Part shown: piece after piece, positions 10,953 to 23,000 of the stretch
Numbering within the stretch: position 1 is the first letter of the stretch
Layout: every line of letters begins with the position of its first letter
Source: Fennellomyces sp. T-0311
Taxonomy: Eukaryota > Mucoromycota > Mucoromycetes > Mucorales > Lichtheimiaceae
Reading direction: 5' to 3'
DNA length: 64,000 bases
Assembly: GCA_025266875.1 (NCBI GenBank)
Contig: JALLLT010000042.1
Location: 124,001-188,000, forward strand
The notes under the pieces: model-generated
What the model was told of the DNA's origin: nothing
Seen by the model: only the letters and a program-made list of their open reading frames with translations
Databases searched by the model: none
Program-made: the position numbers and the translations under genes

Positions 10953-11315
10953 TGGATTAATAAAAGAGGAATGTGAAATGGGTGTGTGTTTTTTTTTGCT
11001 CCACCGCGCGTATCAGGGTGTGGCTTTTTGAAGGGCAGCTTGAAGGTGACACAAATGCGCCTTTCTTTTTTACGCCCTTGAACGGTGCAACGGTAATGTC
11101 ACGAGTTTTATTCAAACGTTGCACAATGCCAGCGCATCCACCACGTATTGACTGTATGACTCGTGAGCGCGGGCCAGCCCAAGTTTGATGATGGTCATGT
11201 GAGTCTTTACACCTCCTCCCCCATCCCCCCACCTTCCCATCCGTCCCCGCACAGCGTTTCTTTTTATTTCTTTTCCTCCCCTCTCTCTCTCAACAAACTT
11301 GTCTGATTCCAAACC
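10953..11315. promoter_or_regulatory. shared divergent promoter of HIS1 and the ERT1-like gene
   Basis: The region is 363 nt long. It has near-consensus Gcn4 motifs TGACTCG (11157-11163) and TGAGTCT (11200-11206), then a C/T-rich tract (about 11210-11295) just before the ERT1-like ATG. Shared use by both genes is inferred from the arrangement. Confidence 0.4.
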
Positions 11316-13157
11316 ATGAATGACACTTCCAACTTTTTTGCATACGACACGTACGACACCGAGGCCACTCGACGGAGGAGCACCCACTTGCCATGCGCTC
11401 ATTGTTTGAAAGTAAAAAAAAAAAAGAATAAAAAAGAAAAAGAAAAAAAGGAAAACGGGAGCGGGGGGCGCTTGTGGACCTTATTATTGCGGGCTGACAA
11501 TTCAACCAACTTCTCTCTCTCCCTTTTTCGTCATATCCCTCCTTGATTAGGCTCACCTTACTTGCGACGGCTGTACGTTTGTTTCGATAATACCTCGTCT
11601 GCAATCACTCTAACCTACCCACAGCTCGCCCTTGTCAAAGTTGTTATAAGCGCGGACTGACGACCACCTGTACCGACGCCGCGCGAAAGAAGATAAAGCA
11701 GCAACAAGAACCGCAAAGTAAAAATCATTGTCAACAAATCCCCATTGGCACACCTTTATTTTTTTTTTACTCATTTGCCCCCCTTTTTTTCTGTTTTTTT
11801 TTTCGCTTTCTCTTGATATAGCAACCGCATTCCCACCCTCAACTTTTCTAGATTCCATATCAACACCAATGGGTAAATCTCTTTTCTTTTTTTTTCGCCA
11901 ACCCAATGCGACACACGCACACGCACACAACTAATTGTTTTGACCAAAAAAAAAAGCAGATCAATTCATTGACACTGCGCAACTGCTTAATTTCTCGTTG
12001 GCGGATCTAGGGTTTGGGTCGGAAACAGCAGGACTGGAATATGGAATCATTGGGAACATGTTGCAAAATCCGTTGACGGATCTGTCGACGACGACTAGTG
12101 CAACAACGGCAACAACAACTTCAACAACAACTGCGGTTTCGGCAGCATTTCCGTATGCGGCACAATTTTCTGCGTTGCTGCCACTCGCATCGTCGTCGCC
12201 AAGCACACCGCCGGTGACAGACAAACCTTCACCAGGACCTCCCACGATCATGAAACGGGACAGTGTATCCTCGGCAGGTAGCCTACCTCGACGGAAACCC
12301 AATAGTGACAGGACTCCCGAGGCGGTATACAACGGTGTGCGACGACCATTCAACTATGCGGAAGGGTTCCACTATCTCATCCAATATGTCAGAGAAAAGT
12401 ATGTGTGTGTGTGTGTGTGTGTGTGAATGCGCGGGGTTATGCATGATCTCACATGCGATAAATTTAGAATGGGTCGTGATGATCTGATGAGAATCAGTCG
12501 AGCGCTGGCGCTGTTCCGCCCGTCATTTTTGGCTCTCATCATGAACTTGACAGAGGAGGATCTGGTGTTTATGGAAAAGTGTCTCCAACGGACCTTGTTG
12601 GTATGCTTATCCCCTTTCTTTTTTTATATGTATATATCGCCATGACGATCAAAACTCTAAACTCCTCTCGCTGTTTTTTTAAGGAATACGAAAAGCTAAT
12701 TAGTTTCTCGGGAACACCCACCGTCGTGTGGCGGCGGACCGGTGAAATCTGTCTTGTCGGAAAGGAATTTTCATTGTTGACTCAGTGGCAGCGGGATGTG
12801 TTGTTGAACAAAAAGACGTACATCTATGAGGTATTTTGTGCGTGTATGTTTCCATGCCGATGGTGTTGCTAAGTTTTTTTTTTGTATAGCTGATGGATAA
12901 CGGATCGGCTGTCGAGTACTGGGAAAAGTTCGCGACGCATGCGTTTGACAATACCGACAAGGCATGTATCTTTTCATGCATACTGCGGACACCGAGCCAC
13001 AAGGCGGTCCCTTGCACGTTTTGTTTCACCATCAAACGAGATATTTTCGATCTTCCAAGTGTGATTGTAGGAAATGTAAGCTCGTTTTCCGTTCTCCTTA
13101 TCGCCTCCCCATGTGTACTGACCAAATTCGTTCTAGTTTCTGCCATTGTTGAGCTGA
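11316..13157 (+). CDS. ERT1: Zn2Cys6/PAS transcription factor of the ERT1/AcuK family, 395 aa
   Basis: Nuclear activator family that controls gluconeogenesis and carbon-source switching. Nine exons: 11316-11411, 11551-11572, 11625-11717, 11822-11872, 11960-12398, 12468-12600, 12684-12830, 12890-13075 and 13137-13157. The first three exons assemble a GAL4-type cluster, C27-x2-C30-x6-C37-x5-C43-x2-C46-x8-C55. A Ser/Thr/Ala-rich linker follows. The C-terminal half is a PAS domain with the family motifs LFRPSFLAL, FSGTPTVVWRRTGEICLVGKE, MDNGSAVEYWEKFA and CTFCFTIKRDIFDLP, ending GNFLPLLS. The cluster is split by two introns, so no single frame shows it. Intron 5 contains a TG microsatellite. AcuK and AcuM are the filamentous-fungal names; which one this is cannot be settled here. 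Confidence 0.92.
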
Positions 13158-13457
13158 CCAAGTCCGATGTTGTAAGTTTTCTCTCTGTATTTGGATGCGC
13201 GCACGAATGTCGTTATGATACCTCCTATATACTCTGTTATTGTAAAATATTATTTTTTCTGATTAAAAAAAAGGAATAGCCCGAACACTGCATGTGTAAA
13301 TATATGTATATTGAAAGAAAACAAATCCTGATGCCCGGCATGCAGGCACCATACAGAAGGAGATACTCGACGGTGTAAAAAGGGGGGAGAAAAAGGTTTG
13401 TTAATTGTACAACAGACATAGAGAAAGCGCTCTTTTTTTTTAACTATGTTCAAACAA
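13158..13457. other. convergent intergenic region
   Basis: This is the 3' flank of the ERT1-like gene and of the first secreted-protein gene. It is A/T-rich with a purine tract near 13380-13395. No gene is supported. Confidence 0.4.
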
Positions 13458-14134
13458 TCAAGTGCATTCATCATCGTCGCATCCTTTAGTTCCACAGGCA
13501 CACCAATCGATGGGGATCACTCCTGTTTTTGGTTTTCCTAGACGCTTAAATACTTCAGGCGTCATGTCCAGCGAGTCTATTTTTTTTTCATTGTTTAGAT
13601 CATTTGCCTTTCTTTGCCCAGTTTTTCTTTTCTACTTACTCTTCTCGCATGTGGGGCAACAGTCATTGGCAATGGCTACTGTCTTTTTCCCGCCTGACTT
13701 GATCAAGATCTTTCTGCCACACCAATCGCTCTTTTTGCTATCGTCGCCATACAAGTCAATGCTCTGGAAGAAAAAAAAATCAGTTTGATGTTTCCTTCGG
13801 TGAGATAAAAGACACTTACCACAGCGACAATATTGCTGTGGTCAGATTCACGAGGACCGCAAGCACCCCAATTTCCACCTTCATTGTCTGAATCCGGATG
13901 GAAAAATGTTCCCAAGCCAGAGATAACACCTTGTACAACATCGCCGAGCGCATCACTGACATTATCGACGAGGTCGTTCAATGATTTCTCAGAAGAGCCC
14001 TTGCGCTGGGGTTTCGATTTGTGCGGCTTTTTGTGATGCTTCTTGCCGCGTTTATCCAAACTCGGATAAGCAGTAACCAGAGTGATAAGTGATACCAGTA
14101 CGACTGCGACCCAAGCGTATTTGATGGTAAGCAT
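13458..14134 (-). CDS. secreted RlpA-like double-psi beta-barrel protein, 185 aa
   Basis: Small secreted protein. Exons are 13820-14134, 13640-13763 and 13458-13576, introns 56 and 63 nt. Residues 1-22 form a signal peptide ending TA. A Lys-Arg pair (LDKR) a few residues later is a likely Kex2 site, followed by a very basic stretch. The barrel starts at GLGTFFHP and has GACG, the VSIDLYGD strand, DWCGRK, DCCPTC and LDMTPEVFKRLG, as in RlpA/barwin-like proteins. This copy adds a C-terminal tail with four Cys. The catalytic Asp pattern of true expansins or endoglucanases is not evident, so I call no enzyme activity. It has a paralogue at 15.4-16.3 kb on the same strand, with an intron at the same barrel position. 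Confidence 0.85.
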
Positions 14135-15445
14135 GGTGATACAAAGCGATCCGTGATCGACAGATGAGAAAAAAAACGAATGTAAAGTGAAAGAAAGAAG
14201 GTAGAAATGACTAGAAAAAATGGTGGCCCGGCTTTTGTCTTTATACGAGATAACAAAAGAAGGGGAAAAGTTCTTTAGGGAGCAAACAAGCTTACTTGCT
14301 ACTACTGCTGTGTTGTTACTGCATTCAGGAGGATCAGGATACATGTTTTTATATATTTTTGTAATATTCACAATCTGAACGATGTATTGCTTTTTTTATA
14401 TATCAAAAATGCACATCTTGGCAAAGTTTTAGTTGATCAATTTCATAAAAAATAACATAAACCGCAAAGATGTAATTTATGTCTCTTTTTTTAAAAAAAA
14501 AAAAAGAAAGAAGAGTTAAAGTGCCACGTAATCCCTGAAGCGGTTTTGGAGGGCGCATCCCAGACACAGGGTGTAGCCACCTTACTCATTCACTGTCCAT
14601 AAGATCGTTGCTCCTCGTGCTTGGATCCAGGACTAGACGTCCTAGGATACCTGCGCGGGATACCACTAACATGGCGAAAAGGAGCCAATTCAAAGAAACC
14701 GATTCTCGAACTCATCGAAAGCACTGCCCTTCTGTGTGTCTGCATGAACGTCTGTGAAACCAATCAAACTAAAATACGAAATCCGATGTCAATTTATGGT
14801 AGCGGATCCAAAACACCAACTCCTCCAACTCCCATTGGGTTACCCTATGTTCGTAACAATAGGACTTTCATCCGGTGCTCCCCCAAGCTCATATGTCTCA
14901 GGAAAGTGTTCCTGGAAAAAAAAGTTGGAAAATGTCGCTTTATTTTACGTTACATAATGATATTCAACAAATGATTGCTCTCACAAAAAGTGCAAATAGA
15001 CGGTAGAATAAGGAATGCTTAGATAAACATCAGGCTATTTGCTTTTTTTTTAAAAAAAAAAAAGTTATGAAAGGTGTCGATTCCACTTTAATCCAACTCC
15101 CTATTTACAATAATATTGTACTAAAGACCCGGACAGGTATATTGGACTAATATGGCATCAAGCAATCATCTAAGTATCCAAAAGGTCGATATAATGAAAA
15201 CGACGTTTGTGTCGTACACGATCCGGTTGTCAACCATAACCAATCATAATTGTTCGGTCCATGCTGTTGTTTTTATTTCTCAGATCAATTATTAGGGTCT
15301 TTCCTTATCCAACGAAACCTGGAAATGAAAGAGAAACATGTCGGAGCCTTCATTTTTGCCAAGGATAAAAAAAAAGACCCCTTCCTGATGTGATATGATA
15401 CCATGACATGGGAGAGAGCAACAACAATTTGTGTGATAATTTTAT
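14135..15445. other. intergenic region between the two secreted-protein genes
   Basis: It holds the promoter of the left gene (TATAAA on the minus strand near 14240) and the 3' flank of the right gene. T-run/A-run pairs occur near 14488-14507 and 15041-15064. A 117-codon plus-strand frame at 14621-14974 has no recognised feature. Nothing else is visible in the 1.3 kb. Confidence 0.4.
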
Positions 15446-16286
15446 TTACGAAATGACTTTCCAAGAGATATCCAATTCACCCGTTTCCAAATCTCCCAAT
15501 TGCTGAAAGACCGCCTTGGTCATATCCAAATCGCCGGTCTTGCATTCGGGACACATGTCCGTGATGGTAGCAGTGGCGGATTTGCCATCGACAGTGATCT
15601 CGACCTTTTTGCCACACCAATCACTCTTGGAGGATGAATCACCGTACTGTTCACCGTTCTAAGTAAAAATAATTTCAGTGTTAGCCTTGCTTTTTTTTTT
15701 ATCTTTGAGCAACGAATTCATTGCTTACCAAAGCAACAATCTCGGCATCATCTTCGTTAAAGTCTCCGCAAGCGCCAGTCGATCCACCTTCGGTCGACGG
15801 CGTGAAGAATGTACCGGTACCAGTATAGGTCTTGCCGTCGGCAGAAGTGCCAGAGTCGTCGCCGCTGTTGTCAGAGCTACCAGAGTCTTCACTAGAGCCT
15901 TCACTAGAGTCTTCACCAGAGTCTCCACCAGAGTCTCCAGAACTAGAGTCTCCAGAACCAGAGTCGTCACCGCTGTTGTCAGAGCTACCAGAGTCAGAGT
16001 CTTCACCAGAGTCAGAGCCTTCACCGCTGTCGCCCGAGCCTTCTTCATCATCAGAACCATGTTTCTTGCCATGACCCCAGTTGCCATGCTTGTTGTCATC
16101 ATCATCGTCATCGTCATGACGACCGCGCTTGTATTGGATCACGCGCTCAGCGCGAGTAGTAGGATGACCAGCACCAAGAGTTGTCACGTCCAGCGTGGAT
16201 TCACGAACGGAAGGAGGGATAGCGGCAGCATCAGCCAGGACGAGCCAAGAAGCGCAAACGAGGGAAACAGCAGTGGAGAGCTTCAT
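15446..16286 (-). CDS. secreted RlpA-like double-psi beta-barrel protein with Ser/Asp/Gly repeat linker, 256 aa
   Basis: Exons are 15729-16286 and 15446-15658, with a 70-nt phase-0 intron. Residues 1-21 form a signal peptide. A His/Lys/Asp-rich part follows, then about 75 residues of Ser, Asp, Gly and Glu in short repeats (15840-16060), then the barrel domain. The barrel begins GTGTFFTP and shows GACGDF, QYGDSS, DWCGKK, MCPEC and LDMTKAVFQQLG. The last intron of the paralogue at 13.5 kb is absent here, and so is the Cys tail. The acidic repeat probably spaces the domain from the cell wall or binds cations (inference). The linker's repeats keep other frames open and create long shadow frames on both strands. 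Confidence 0.87.
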
Positions 16287-17056
16287 TTTCGTGTATACGG
16301 AACGCGAACCAGCGCAAAAAAAAGAGAAAGAGAGAGAGAGAGGAAAGGGTGAAAAGGTAAAGATTAGGTCGAGTGCTTTTTGGGGTTCTATTTATTTATT
16401 TTTCTTTTAACATTTGGTTCTCGAACAACAATAGATCAAGTTGGTAGGTTATTAAGTAGACTTATCAGAAATGGTCAATGTTAATGGGCTTTGCACTTTG
16501 TCCGAGACCCTTTCCAATTATGGCATAAATGGTTGAGTTTAAGTGCACACACGCGCACACACAACCTATTACAGTGTCAACTAAAAAGAAAAAAAGCGTC
16601 GATCTTTAGACTAACACACTTTCGGATATCCGGATGGCAGGAACAATTAAAGACTGTGTGTCGCACAAGGCGCTGCACCAAGGGGAGCAAAAAAAAGGGC
16701 GCCAAAACCCGGTGCCGATAAAAAACGATCGCTTATCGGATGTTAATATGAAAATGAAACATACGCAACTTTGGGTGTGAAAAATCGGCAAAAATTTTTT
16801 TTCATACGTGGCCAGTTGAAAAAAAGAAAGCCGTCGATCAATGGAACCGGGCGTTCTTTTTTGGGGGAGACGATGTGGGATCGCCAGGCACGCTAAACCA
16901 AAACGGGAAGCGCCCGGTAACCAAATTGACGTCATGAACGTAAGAGTTCCGCCGCCGCTCATCCCTTTTTCTTTTTGCCTCAATTTGCATGCGATTTTTT
17001 TTTTCTACCTTTTTCTTCCTTCACACCATTTTCTTTATTTTCGCACAAAAACAATC
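16287..17056. promoter_or_regulatory. divergent region between the secreted-protein gene and the Con7-like gene
   Basis: The left part has an A/T-rich TATA-like element near 16388-16398 for the minus-strand gene, and a GA-repeat (16322-16345) in its leader. The right part has a pyrimidine-rich leader (16970-17050) before the Con7-like ATG. A CRE-like TGACGTCA sits at 16927-16934. No coding region is supported. Confidence 0.45.
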
Positions 17057-18053
17057 ATGGCCGATCCTCAATCACAAATGAATTACACCTCGCCCACGCT
17101 GTTGACCCGGAGGCAGCAGAATGGGACTTTTATACAGCAACTGGAGTTGCCGTCCCTGCCACCGCTATCACAACTGTTGACTACCGAATCCGATCGATCC
17201 AGTAAGGCAGCTGCAGCAGCTGCAGTGGCCGCGGCCATGACCGGACCCTCCTACCCGACGCAACCAGTGTATTACGACTACGCGCCTACACTGACTTCCA
17301 CGGCGGGCAGTGCCGAAGCTGTAGCAGCAGCAGCGGCGGCGGCGGCTGCCATGAGTACGTCAACATCACAGGATGTCTTGACAATGATGGATCAGATGCC
17401 CCTCGATACGGTGTTCCCAACAACGGCTGCCCCTGCGCAACTTACGACCGGAGACCCTACGCCACACTTAGGTTATCCTATGGAGGATGCCCATCTCGAA
17501 CGTCGGGTACGTCATCCGTCGGAATCCAGTGCGTCGTCCGCCGATAAAATCTATTCATTTGTCGCCATCCCGGGTACAAACCAAAGGAAGCGACCACGTC
17601 GTCGCTATGACGAGATTGAACGTTTATACCATTGCAACTGGCCAAACTGTACAAAGGCGTACGGCACGCTGAACCATCTCAATGCACATGTGAGCATGCA
17701 GAAACATGTAAGTTGTGATGAATCCGTATACCCAAGGGTTTGCTGAACATTTTGATATCCTGTAGGGGCCCAAACGACACCCATCAGAATTCAAAGAGAT
17801 GCGAAAAGAATGGCGACGACAGAAGAAGGAACGGGAGGCTGCAAAGAAGGCAAAGGACGAACAGATGAAGCGGCAGCACCAGGAACACATTTATCAGCAA
17901 CAGCAACACCAGCAGGCAGCGGTTGCAGCTGCTGCCGCTGCGGCAGTGTCGGTGCCTCCTCCGCCAATCGTCCCCGCGTCGTCCACGTTCCAGCTTCAGC
18001 AGCAAGCGTACAACCAGCTCCATCCGTCGATGACACTTGGCGGCTTTTATTAA
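17057..18053 (+). CDS. Con7-like C2H2 zinc-finger transcription factor, 312 aa
   Basis: Nuclear regulator related to Con7, a morphogenesis and cell-wall gene regulator of filamentous fungi. Exons are 17057-17707 and 17766-18053, phase 0. The finger is C193-x4-C198-x12-H211-x5-H217, followed at the splice by GPKRHPSEFKEMRKEWRRQK. That is the family signature: a single finger plus a basic helix. It is flanked by poly-Ala runs (residues near 52-60, 95-105 and 280-290) and Gln-rich sequence. A basic stretch KRPRRR before the finger is a likely nuclear signal. A longer reading upstream of 17057 starts in the promoter and is not needed. AATAAA follows at 18251. Confidence 0.88.
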
Positions 18054-18367
18054 GTCTTTTTTTTTTTTACCTTCATACCATTTTCGTCTTCCTTGCTTTG
18101 TTCTTGTATATGTAAATGATTTTTTCTCCTTTCTGTGATGGGATGCTGGCATCTACCTCTTTCTCCATACCCACCATCCTTTTTGAACATATGAACCCAC
18201 CTCCCTATGCCGAAAAGCCTTATATAAAAAAACGAAAAGCGCACCCAAATAATAAAACATATATCTATTCATGCAATGAATTCTGTCCGCTGCCGTTCTT
18301 TTCTTGGCATGAAAGATTTTTATAAGTCAGCGCCGTGCCGTGTGCACCAGCCCTCTCTTTCAGTATC
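18054..18367. other. tandem intergenic spacer
   Basis: This is the 3' UTR of the Con7-like gene with AATAAA at 18251-18256, then the short promoter of the RBR gene. No TATA box is evident. Confidence 0.4.
18251..18256 (+). terminator. candidate polyadenylation signal of the Con7-like gene
   Basis: AATAAA lies about 200 nt past the stop codon in an A/T-rich stretch. Confidence 0.35.
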
Positions 18368-20059
18368 ATGGACCTCCAACAACAGCAACAACGAACATGG
18401 ACCAACCAATTCAAAGAGTACTGGCAGAAATTCAACCTTGCCAACCTGCTCTTCTGCTATTGTTTGCCGTTCTTTTACATGTTCTACCCGGCATTACTCA
18501 TGCCTGCCATCTTTTTACGCATACTGTCATTCTTCATTGATCGACTCTATCAGCTGGTATTGGCCCATCACAAAGATCCCACCACCACCGCACAACGGCG
18601 GCGACAACAGCGAAAACACAAGTCTAGACACAACCGACCTGCGTCGCCTTCATCCCCCTCGTCGTCCAGGGTCGTGCGGTCTTCTTCTTCGTCTGAAAGC
18701 GACGACAATGATGGCATGGAGTATTGGTTGCAAAAGTGTTCTATCTGTCTGAGCAAGCGCTATGCACTCTGCCTAGAATCATGTCGTGATCAATTCTGCA
18801 AGCCCTGCTTTCAACGGTAAAAAAAAGAATATGCGTTATGTGGTTTTTTTTTGACATTGGCTGATGCGTGTGAAAACGCACACCCCCGCCCTATTCTTAG
18901 CTACATTGAGGAAATTGTTCATGCGTCTTGGGGTCTCGGTGTCACTCGAATCAAGTGTCCAGGTAAAACAGGATGACTGGGTGCACTTGGGGGATTCTAA
19001 ACTGCATATAGTATGTCAAGAGCACATCAAACAATCCGAATGGAGTCGATATGTGCCTGCAGCCATGGTGGAACGATACGAAAAGTACAATCAACCCTAT
19101 CGGCCGTTTTCGCGCTACTGTCCAACATGTCGAACGCAGGTAGCTCCATGTCAGTCTCCGCGATCACAGGGGCTGTCACGTCAGAAGCGAATCGAACGTA
19201 TTGCCACTGCCATGGATGAATTGCAGAAATATTTGCCCATCAAATCGTCATGGCTGGATCCTCTGCGAAAAGGATCGTCGACTATCGGTCGCGTCCAAAC
19301 TTTGTACCACCAAATGACGCCTGTGCTCCGACAAGCGGCACAAGACCCTCATCTATACCCCATTGCATCAGATATCTCCAAACAATTGGTTGCCTTGGAA
19401 GTTGTTCCGGAGGCATGGAAACGAGCTCAGTTCTGGCATGTTGCCAATTTCCCCATTGAATCATGGTCATTACTATTTATTTATTTCGAAAAAAAAACAA
19501 CATCAGCTGACGATTGGGTTTTGTGATAGCAATGTATGTGGCCATAGCATGTGTTTGCAGTGTGGCGAGGAGGCCCACTCGCCAAGTTCATGCATCGATA
19601 ACCTTCAAAGGAAACTGGGAGCAGAAAATGACGCGGCGGAATCGAGCACGGTGCGATGGAAGTTGGATCATACGTAATGGTTATGCAATCATGAATTTCG
19701 TCTGAAACTCAAAAAGTGTTTCCCGATATAGACAACCGTGCCCATGTTGCTCAGTGATGATCAATCGCGACGAGGGCTGCAATAAGGTGGATTGCCTTTT
19801 TTGTGGCTTCCAGTTTTGTTGGTCGTGTCGTTCCGGATGGTCACAAGTGCGTGCATTTTTTTTCTGTCTGTATTTTGTTTACTTGTTTACTAAACAAACG
19901 AAACAGCAAACATGCGGGTTTTATCGGTGTCGAGAGGGCGGGCAACAGGAACGGGTGGAGCAGGATGCCAAGGTAACTCTTTTTTTTATCAAATATCTCA
20001 AACAGATTGCTCATTTACGTCATAAACCCATAGGCGGAATTGGGGGTGCCAAACACTGA
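18368..20059 (+). CDS. membrane-anchored RING-between-RING E3 ubiquitin ligase, 447 aa
   Basis: Predicted RBR ubiquitin ligase acting at a membrane. Seven exons: 18368-18816, 18901-18962, 19012-19465, 19530-19673, 19732-19846, 19907-19972 and 20006-20059. Residues about 22-65 are strongly hydrophobic (one or two membrane segments), followed by an Arg/Ser-rich linker. RING1 starts at Cys124 (CSIC) and ends KCPVCQ, completed only after splicing a 49-nt intron. The in-between-RING Cys pairs follow (RYCPTC; CGHSMCLQCG). RING2 is C373-x2-C376-x9-C386-x4-C391, so Cys386 is the expected thioester cysteine. It ends in a short tail after TCGFYRC. Substrates cannot be inferred. The extreme C-terminus is the least certain part. 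Confidence 0.85.
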
Positions 20060-23000
20060 ATTTTTACGCTGAGCTTTTTTTTTGTAACCCATTTTAATTG
20101 TTGTTGTGTTTTTTTTTCCCGTAATGCAAGTTAACTTTTTGTTGTCGTTCGATGACCTCATGTATTTTCACATCAGCCTTTTGCGATTAAAAATTCGGAT
20201 GCATATGTTTCAGCTTACGTGCTATGACTCGGGAACTCAAGTGGGGGGGGCCACTGGAACGTAAAGTCTGTGCAGGAAGAAACATACAGGGCGATTCTAG
20301 AACATGAATGTAATTTGATACCCTCAAGAAAATACTTTTTTGGTGCATTTTTTCGCCATAAAACCAAGGGATCATTGATCTGCCTTTGGTTGCGGGTTCC
20401 CGCTCCCCCCGAGAATCTGGGTTTACATACCAGGGTCTTGGCAAGAAGCTTACGGTAGATCTAGCCAATGATCAAACCCTGATCTTTGTAGATCTTTTTT
20501 TTTTAAAAAAAAATTAACAGGCTTGATCGTTTTATCCAAAACGTATCGTCTTGCCCAGAGTGTCGGGTTTCGCTTTTGTATCTGTGCCATTGTAAGCTTA
20601 CTGCATGCATTTTTTTAGTGCCGCTTATCACCCCCCAGAGCCGTTGCATGCATGCCAACTTGTTTTTCGACGTTGCCGAATAATACCCCGACGGCTATGG
20701 TACTGTTTGCAAAGCTGGTACTGCCGATGCACAATTGGGCCAGCTGTAGATTAAAAAAAAGTGTTAAGTGAACTGGGTTGGACTGGTCCCCCATATCGGT
20801 TCCAGGAGAAACACGACTAGTGCGGCCGCGTCGAACCTTGGTAACTAGTGCGCTTGCATGTACCTTGCCCAAAACTCTGTCCCATACTCTCAAAATCCGG
20901 TATGCCCCTTACTTTTAGCCGTAACTCGGTCCCAACGAACGCTAGTGGTGATGAATGCGCATAGGTCGAAATACCACACACATACTTTCACTTGGTTCTA
21001 TTCTTATGTCGCTTAATGCAGAAATTGCTTTCATACAGATCCAATCGCTGGATCAGCTATTATACAAGCTCAATGCTTACCTACCACCTCGTACTTTACA
21101 GCTTTACTTTAGCCAACTACTGCCTATGCGTTTTTCAAATGACATGTTTCATTTTAATGCTATCCCACCTTTCAATCTTTCCATTGTTCCAACTTCAAAT
21201 TTCTCGCTTCTAGGCCCTGCTTTTTGATCCATACGATTACGAATCAACGTATTTTTCGTCATAGCTCCGTCCTAAAGGATGTTGCCAATTCAAACCAAAC
21301 TGCCTCCTATTGCTTTTCTTGGGGACTATTCATTCGAAAAACCAAAACAAGCCTTCATCTCTATCTATTTTTCGGTGTCACGGAAAAAGGTGGAAATCAC
21401 ATCTCTTCCGACAATTCTTTCCGGTGTCATTAGCTTGTCCAACTGCCAATATCATTGGATCCACAGTTCAATCCTTTATAAAAGATATTGAACCTTCTAG
21501 CCGAGGTCGAAGACCGAAGGCTCACTATTATTATTCGAGGCCCATAGCACAGATTCTGATTGTGCTACCATTTTTTTCTTTATTTGTGTCGAAAATCCAA
21601 ATTTAAATTCTGTGGTATATGTATACAATAACGTTATCAAATATTTGAGCGAGTGGGAGTACAATAAATGAGTAGAGGTGGGTAGGACAATCAGAAACTG
21701 TGCTATAGGCCTCAAATAATAATACTGAGCCTTCGGTTTTCGACCTCGGCTAGAAGGTTCCGTATCTTTTGTAGAGGATTGAACTGTGGATTCAATGATA
21801 TTAGCAGTTGGCAAACTAATAACGCCAGAAAGAATTGTCCGAAGAGATGTGATATCCACCTTTTTCCGTGATACCGAAAAATAGATAGGGATGAAGGCTT
21901 GTTTTGGTTTTTCAAATGAATAGTTCCCACGAAAATAAATACGAGGCAGTTTGGTTTGTATTGGCACCGTCATTTGGGACAGAGATCTCCACGGTGTATT
22001 AGTATGCTTTGCAGAGGAATTCACTGCTATTATTAGAGGCTAGAACCCGCGGCGCGGAAAAAAGTTTACTTGGAAGCGATGCTTTTTACGCATTTAAACG
22101 ACCGGCATAGGATGGGCACGGTACCAAGTGAACATTCGTTAAATATAGGTCTGTACATCTCCAAGCCATGGGGTTGCAAAGTGCTTAATTTTGTAGTACT
22201 AACATTCTTTGGGACAGAGGTGCGGCTAAAAGTAGCAAGTATACTAGCTTTTGACAGTGAAGTTCACACTTTTGAGCAAGTTGCACCAACTACTTTTTTT
22301 ATAATTTTCCAGTAGGTAGGTATTGCACAATTCCATTCCTACTTAAACGCACTGCATAATCACGCCGAAGTCAATGGATAAATGGCGCTCGCATCATTGC
22401 AAAGAGCCAGCAGCAGATATTGACGTGGTGCTTATCGATACAGACAGCACAAGTACTTTATCGATAGCTATCACTTCGATATATTTGATGGTTTCGATTA
22501 CATCTTGACGTCCCGTCTAGTTTCAACTTTAGTATCATAATCCAAATGCTAAAGTTAGTGTTGTTTATTTCCAATCGGCGAATCTCAGAGTCCATGAATT
22601 TATCAGCTTGTGCTTTCTTTTCTAATTGAATACATATTAGCATTACGGCAGCAAGTCGCATGGGGCTCTCGTTTGCCGCTCTGAATGTAGCCCATTTCTA
22701 CATATCCAGTTAGTCAGAGCCATCCTGCCCTTGACTTCAAATAGTACTTTCTGCAGAAGATATTGCTCCGTCTATTTTTGTTCAGTCATGTCTGAAGGTT
22801 CCGAAAGCTTGCGATTTTTCTTTCCTTTGTTTGACGCTGTAATAGAACAAATTACATTTTGTTTTTGATAGTCCTCATTCCTTCAGTGTACACAATTTTT
22901 TAAACATCACAAGTCCATTATAATGGCTTTCGTTATTACCATGGTAAGATTTTCGAATTAGATCTTGTGAATCGTAGTGTTCCTAGGAAACAATAATCGG

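Noticed and set aside
12399..12426. TG microsatellite as a coding repeat
   Set aside because: It lies just after a GTATGT donor, inside intron 5 of the ERT1-like gene.
14621..14974. 117-codon plus-strand frame
   Set aside because: No recognised feature. It could be noise in A/T-rich DNA.
15678..16352. 224-codon plus-strand frame over the second secreted protein
   Set aside because: Produced by the Ser/Asp/Gly repeat on the opposite strand; Arg/Val/Thr repeats in it are the complement of that linker.
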